Shown in pieces: positions 9,301-9,952 of a DNA stretch of 9,952 nt (the stretch's first letter is position 1; each line of letters opens with the position of its first letter). The stretch spans positions 1 to 9,952 of the forward strand of contig JBAYJY010000173.1 of NCBI GenBank assembly GCA_041664945.1, read 5' to 3'. The position numbers and the translations under genes were made by a program. The stretch is from JBAYJY01 sp041664945 (GTDB taxonomy: Bacteria; UBP15; UBA6099). The notes beneath the pieces were generated by a model that saw only the letters and a list, made by a program, of their open reading frames with translations, searched no databases and had not been told where the DNA came from.

Positions 9301-9952
9301 CTCGGTATCGCTTGATCCGGTCCCGCATTGGCAACTGGCACACAGTTGATTCTGATCGCGACCGAATCAGCCGCGCTGTTGATGTGCGTGTCGTTTACAA
9401 CGAGAGAGAAAACATAATTGCCGCAAACGGCAGGCGTGAATGTTGGACTTTGCGCGATATTGCTCGAGAGAACGACCGCAGCGCCGCTTGTCTGTGCCCA
9501 CGCATACGTTATCGGATCGCCGTCCGCGTCGGCGCTCGCGCTGCCGTCGAGAGTGACGAGAACGCCCGGCTGAATGACTAACTGATCCGGCCCGGCATTG
9601 GCCACCGGCACAGCGTTGACGGTGATCGTAACCGTATCCGCCGCGCTGTTGATTATGCCGTCATTGACTATCAGGCTGAATGTGTACGTTCCGGGAGAAA
9701 CCGGAGTGAATGTCGGACCGACAGCCGCCGGATTCGATAGAACAACTGCCGGGCCAGCGGTCTGAGTCCAAGCATAAGTCAACGGATCAAGATTCGCGTC
9801 GCTGCTCGCGCTTCCGTCGAGCGTGATAAGAGTGGCCGGCTGGTTGATGAACTGATCCGGGCCGGCATTGGCGACCGGAACACAGTTGACCTTGATCGTT
9901 ACGGAGTCCGCCGCGCTGTTGATGTGGGAGTCGTTAACAACCAGAGAGAAAG
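3339..9952 (-). CDS. Giant extracellular protein: tandem PKD/K319L-like Ig domains, FnIII, NHL propeller (N-terminus beyond the right edge)
   Basis: The frame is open from base 9952 to a TGA at 3341-3339, giving 2,203 visible residues; the start and any signal peptide lie outside. Order: a partial Ig-like unit at the edge, 20 complete PKD/K319L-type units, one FnIII domain, then a six-bladed NHL propeller ending at the final Pro. Each Ig unit follows the pattern VPVANAGPDQ, then VTLDGSASSDADGDPLTYAW, then PTFTP, then TYTFSLIVND and SAADTVTI. These Ig-like folds are typical of bacterial surface and secreted proteins, where they act as spacers or adhesive stalks. The Asp-rich DADGDP loop resembles calcium-binding loops. 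Very few Lys or Arg occur in the units, so the stalk is strongly acidic. No LPXTG, PEP-CTERM or membrane anchor is seen at the C-terminus, so attachment, if any, must be N-terminal or by a partner. It is convergent with the 1166-3202 gene. Function is probably adhesion, matrix or surface structure (inference). The ligand is unknown. Confidence 0.93.
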   Translation of the reverse strand, partial: FSLVVNDSHINSAADSVTIKVNCVPVANAGPDQFINQPATLITLDGSASSDANLDPLTYAWTQTAGPAVVLSNPAAVGPTFTPVSPGTYTFSLIVNDGIINSAADTVTITVNAVPVANAGPDQLVIQPGVLVTLDGSASADADGDPITYAWAQTSGAAVVLSSNIAQSPTFTPAVCGNYVFSLVVNDTHINSAADSVAIRINCVPVANAGPDQAIPSPGVLVTLDGSGSSDADSDPLTYAWTQTGGAAVVLSNPAAVSPTFTPTLAGVYTFQLIVNDGHINSAADFVIIATNFPPVADAGPDQLIIQPSVLVTLDGSVSSDANLDPLTYAWTQTSGAAVVLSSATAQKPTFTPATCGNYIFSLVVNDGQIDSPADSVVIRINCVPVANAGPDQAPTAPGSLITLDGSASADADGDPLTYAWTQTSGAAVVLSSNTAQKPTFTPATCDTYTFSLVVNDTHINSAADSVTIKVNCVPVANAGSDQFINQPATLITLDGSVSSDANLDPLTYAWTQIAGPAVILSSAASVGPTFTPASPGTYTFSLIVNDGIINSFPDTVTIIVNTVPVANAGPDQLVIQPGVLVALDGSASADADGDPITYAWTQTSGAAVVLSSNTAQSPTFTPVACGNYTFSLVVNDTHINSAADSVAIRINCVPVANAGADQAIPSPGVLVTLNGSGSSDADGDPLTYAWTQTSGPAVIVLSNPAAQNPTFTPPVAGAYIFQLTVNDGHINSAADSVVISTNFPPVADAGPDQLVIQPGVLATLDGSASSDANLDPLTYAWTQTGGAAVVLSSATAQKPTFTPVACGNYTFSLIVNDGQIDSPADSVLIRINCVPVANAGPDQLIIQPSVLVTLDGSASSDADGDPLTYAWTQTGGPAAVLSSNTAQQPTFTPALPGTYIFNLVVNDGHINSAADTVTIVVNTVPVANAGLNQSMPLPNLLVTLDGSASSDADGDPLTYAWTQISGPAVVTLSSSTAVNPTFTPTAGGAYVFQLIVNDGHIDSAPDTVQINVNLAPVANAGPDQFINQPGTLVTLDGSASADPLGDPITYLWTQTSGPAAALSNSTIVNPTFTPGAPGVYVFQLVVNDGIVNSPADTVTITVNTVPVANAGPDQLVIQPAILITLDGSASADADGDPITYAWTQTGGAAVTLSSNTAQQPTFTPAAPGIYTFNLIVNDSHINSPADTVVITVNTVPVANAGPDQSIAQPGLLVTLDGSASSDADGDPITYAWTQTSGPAALLSSATAQKPTFTPALPGTYIFQLIVNDGLINSAPDSVTVIINTVPVANAGPDQIIIQPGLLVTLDGSASADADGDPLTYAWTQTSGAAVVLSSNTAQKPTFTPASCGNYVFSLIVNDSHINSPADSVTIRVNCVPIADAGPDQAIPSPGVLVTLDGSGSSDADSDPLTYAWTQTGGPAVVVLSNPAAVNPTFTPPVGGTYTFQLIVNDGFVDSVADTVTIATNFPPVANAGSDQLVIQPGILAALDGSASSDANGDPLTYAWTQTSGLAVVLSSNTAVNPAFTPAVGGTYVFSLTVNDGYTDSIPDTVTIRVNFVPVANAGPDQFITAPGLTVTLDGSASSDTDLDPLTYAWTQTGGAPVVLSSATSINPTFTPVSGGTYIFSLIVNDGHINSPSDTVVITINNLPVADAGPDQIIPMTSILVTLDGSASSDADGDPITYSWTQTSGPAVTITGANTSNPTFTPTINTTYTFQLIVNDGFANSAADTVSIRVNKRPDADAGANLTAQTGLPVTLDGSGSSDADGDPLTYSWTQIAGPAVAISNPTAVTTTFTPSVPGIYTFQLIVNDGYVDSLPDTVDYDIFAAPNPPTSLVLTTPAPKTIVINWTPPTTNTDGSPLTNLAGYNVYRSSTSGGPYTLVTTVGVTATYTETNVKPYKTFCYVLQTITSSVPQGRSVYSMEVCGSTQPAPYVFKTQCGNPNEPGNVVPATTPGYFNRPSGIALDGAGFVFIADTENNRVQKFTTSCAYVSMWGGVGTANGKFVKPGGIVYNPTNSYVYVADGYNRVQYFTTTGVYVGKFTVAGPLSIAVDSAGNLWITNRSGLVYQYTSAGVLMNTFNSNGASGVDIKPSTGLIIGDAFNNKIGYYSTAGALLNAVGGTGSTTGLFNSPYGVSGDNSGNTYVADSLNNRVQVLDSVYDPINVIGSYGYSAGQMINPKDIDVDSAGSVYVLDQYNNRLQIYDAP
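3342..4148 (-). other. Six-bladed NHL beta-propeller at the C-terminus of the giant protein
   Basis: Six repeats of about 40 residues are visible. Blade 1 has GYFNRPSGIALDGAG with ADTENNRVQKF; blade 2 has GKFVKPGGIVYNP with ADGYNRVQYF; blade 3 has PLSIAVDSAGNLWITNRSG; blade 4 has ASGVDIKPSTGLIIGDAFNNK; blade 5 has GLFNSPYGVSGDNSG with ADSLNNRVQVL; blade 6 has GQMINPKDIDVDSAG with LDQYNNRLQIY. NHL propellers bind proteins, glycans or RNA in other contexts; as a secreted terminal head this one most likely mediates binding. Blades 3 and 4 are the least canonical. Two Cys (TQCGNP and TTSCAYV) lie at the entry and in blade 1. Confidence 0.88.
4170..4475 (-). other. Fibronectin type III domain in the giant protein
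   Basis: About 100 residues following R20. FnIII landmarks are NPPTSLVLT (first strand), IVINWTPP with the conserved Trp, GYNVYRSS (the strand with the conserved Tyr), a TATYTETNVKPYKTFCYV stretch where the usual Leu/Pro-Tyr motif precedes the F strand, and YSMEVCGS as the last strand. It joins the repeat stalk to the propeller. Its two Cys lie in the last two strands and could pair. Confidence 0.85.
5283..6095 (-). repeat. Partial third copy of the higher-order block (units R15-R17)
   Basis: R15 has the CGNY and terminal Cys of the R2/R7 class. R16 has AIPSPGVLVTLDGSGSSDADSD and ends in TNF like R3/R8. R17 begins PPVANAG with LVIQP like R4/R9. The block is displaced eight units from R7-R9, so it is out of phase with a strict five-unit period. 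Confidence 0.7.
7449..8531 (-). repeat. Higher-order repeat copy 2 (units R6-R9)
   Basis: This is the second copy of the five-domain block. By eye the protein matches are about R1/R6 78 of 90, R2/R7 84 of 90, R3/R8 74 of 90 and R4/R9 80 of 90, against about 59 of 90 for the adjacent pair R1/R2. It is 3 nt longer than copy 1 because R8 carries one extra codon. Confidence 0.85.
8802..9881 (-). repeat. Higher-order repeat copy 1 (units R1-R4)
   Basis: R1-R4 correspond one-to-one with R6-R9, displaced by 1,350 nt. R1 and R6 begin with PDQFINQPATL or SDQFINQPATL. R2 and R7 have LVIQPGVL and end VAIRINC. R3 and R8 have AIPSPGVL and end in TNF. R4 and R9 begin PPVADAG, carry DANLD and have GQIDSPAD. 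The partial R0 also matches R5 (22 of 23 visible residues), so the block is R0-R4 against R5-R9. Confidence 0.85.

Larger units (their letters stand above)
4476..9952 (-). repeat. Array of 20 complete (plus one partial) 270-nt units coding Ig-like PKD/K319L domains
   Basis: Numbered from the N-terminal side, unit starts on the minus strand are: R1 9881, R2 9611, R3 9341, R4 9071, R5 8801, R6 8531, R7 8261, R8 7991, R9 7718, R10 7448, R11 7178, R12 6905, R13 6635, R14 6365, R15 6095, R16 5825, R17 5552, R18 5282, R19 5012 and R20 4742. A partial unit (R0) fills 9882-9952. Sixteen units are exactly 90 codons; R8, R11 and R16 have 91 and R20 has 89. There are no spacers: one unit's last residue abuts the next VPVA or PPVA. 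All lengths are multiples of three, so recombination between units would preserve the frame. Confidence 0.92.

Noticed and set aside
9780..9782. A start codon (TTG) for the giant repeat protein at 9782
   Set aside because: The same frame stays open to the right edge and encodes an uninterrupted Ig-like unit (VPVANAGPDQFINQP and DGSASSDANLDP), with this TTG reading as Leu inside DPLTYAW. The gene is simply cut by the window.
4476..9952. A CRISPR array or DNA-level satellite as the explanation of the periodicity
   Set aside because: The unit is 270 nt with no short repeat/unique spacer alternation, and variation follows codon boundaries in an open frame. It is a protein-domain repeat.

Overview
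The window comes from a bacterium of roughly 50% GC that I cannot place taxonomically. A giant secreted repeat protein, a DUF2723-like GT-C membrane protein fused to TPRs, and a standard glycerol kinase fit a Gram-negative-type or uncultured environmental lineage, but that is only an impression. No RNA genes, CRISPR array, IS element, integrase or plasmid function was seen.

Layout: (1) Positions 1-645, minus strand: the first 215 residues of a glycerol kinase (glpK), cut by the left edge. (2) Positions 646-812: a divergent intergenic region with candidate promoters for both directions, an operator-like inverted repeat in the glpK leader and a GC-rich hairpin. (3) Positions 813-1169 and 1166-3202, plus strand: a two-gene unit with a 4-nt TTGA overlap. 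It encodes a small membrane protein with a PLDc_N-like transmembrane hairpin, then a 678-residue polytopic protein related to DUF2723 GT-C glycosyltransferases with two C-terminal TPRs. (4) Positions 3203-3338: a convergent intergenic gap with two short inverted repeats and no convincing terminator. (5) Positions 3339-9952, minus strand: about two thirds of the window is the C-terminal part (2,203 residues visible) of one giant protein whose N-terminus lies beyond the right edge.

The giant protein is 20 complete tandem Ig-like domains of the PKD/K319L type (about 90 residues, 270 nt each) plus part of another at the edge. A fibronectin type III domain follows, then a six-bladed NHL propeller that ends exactly at the C-terminus. 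It reads as a long, acidic, probably calcium-stiffened extracellular stalk with a propeller head. The array has more structure than a simple tandem repeat. A five-domain higher-order unit of 1,350 nt is duplicated. Cysteines occur only in matched pairs in a subset of domains, at positions expected to staple the last two strands. A single-codon insertion recurs at one loop, and the units nearest the C-terminus are the most diverged.

The genes do not form an obvious single pathway. glpK is housekeeping metabolism. The GT-C/TPR protein and the repeat protein could both serve the cell envelope, but they are convergently transcribed and nothing in the sequence links them directly. No new defence or mobile system is visible; the unusual content is the architecture of the repeat protein and the apparently degenerate active site of the GT-C-like protein.
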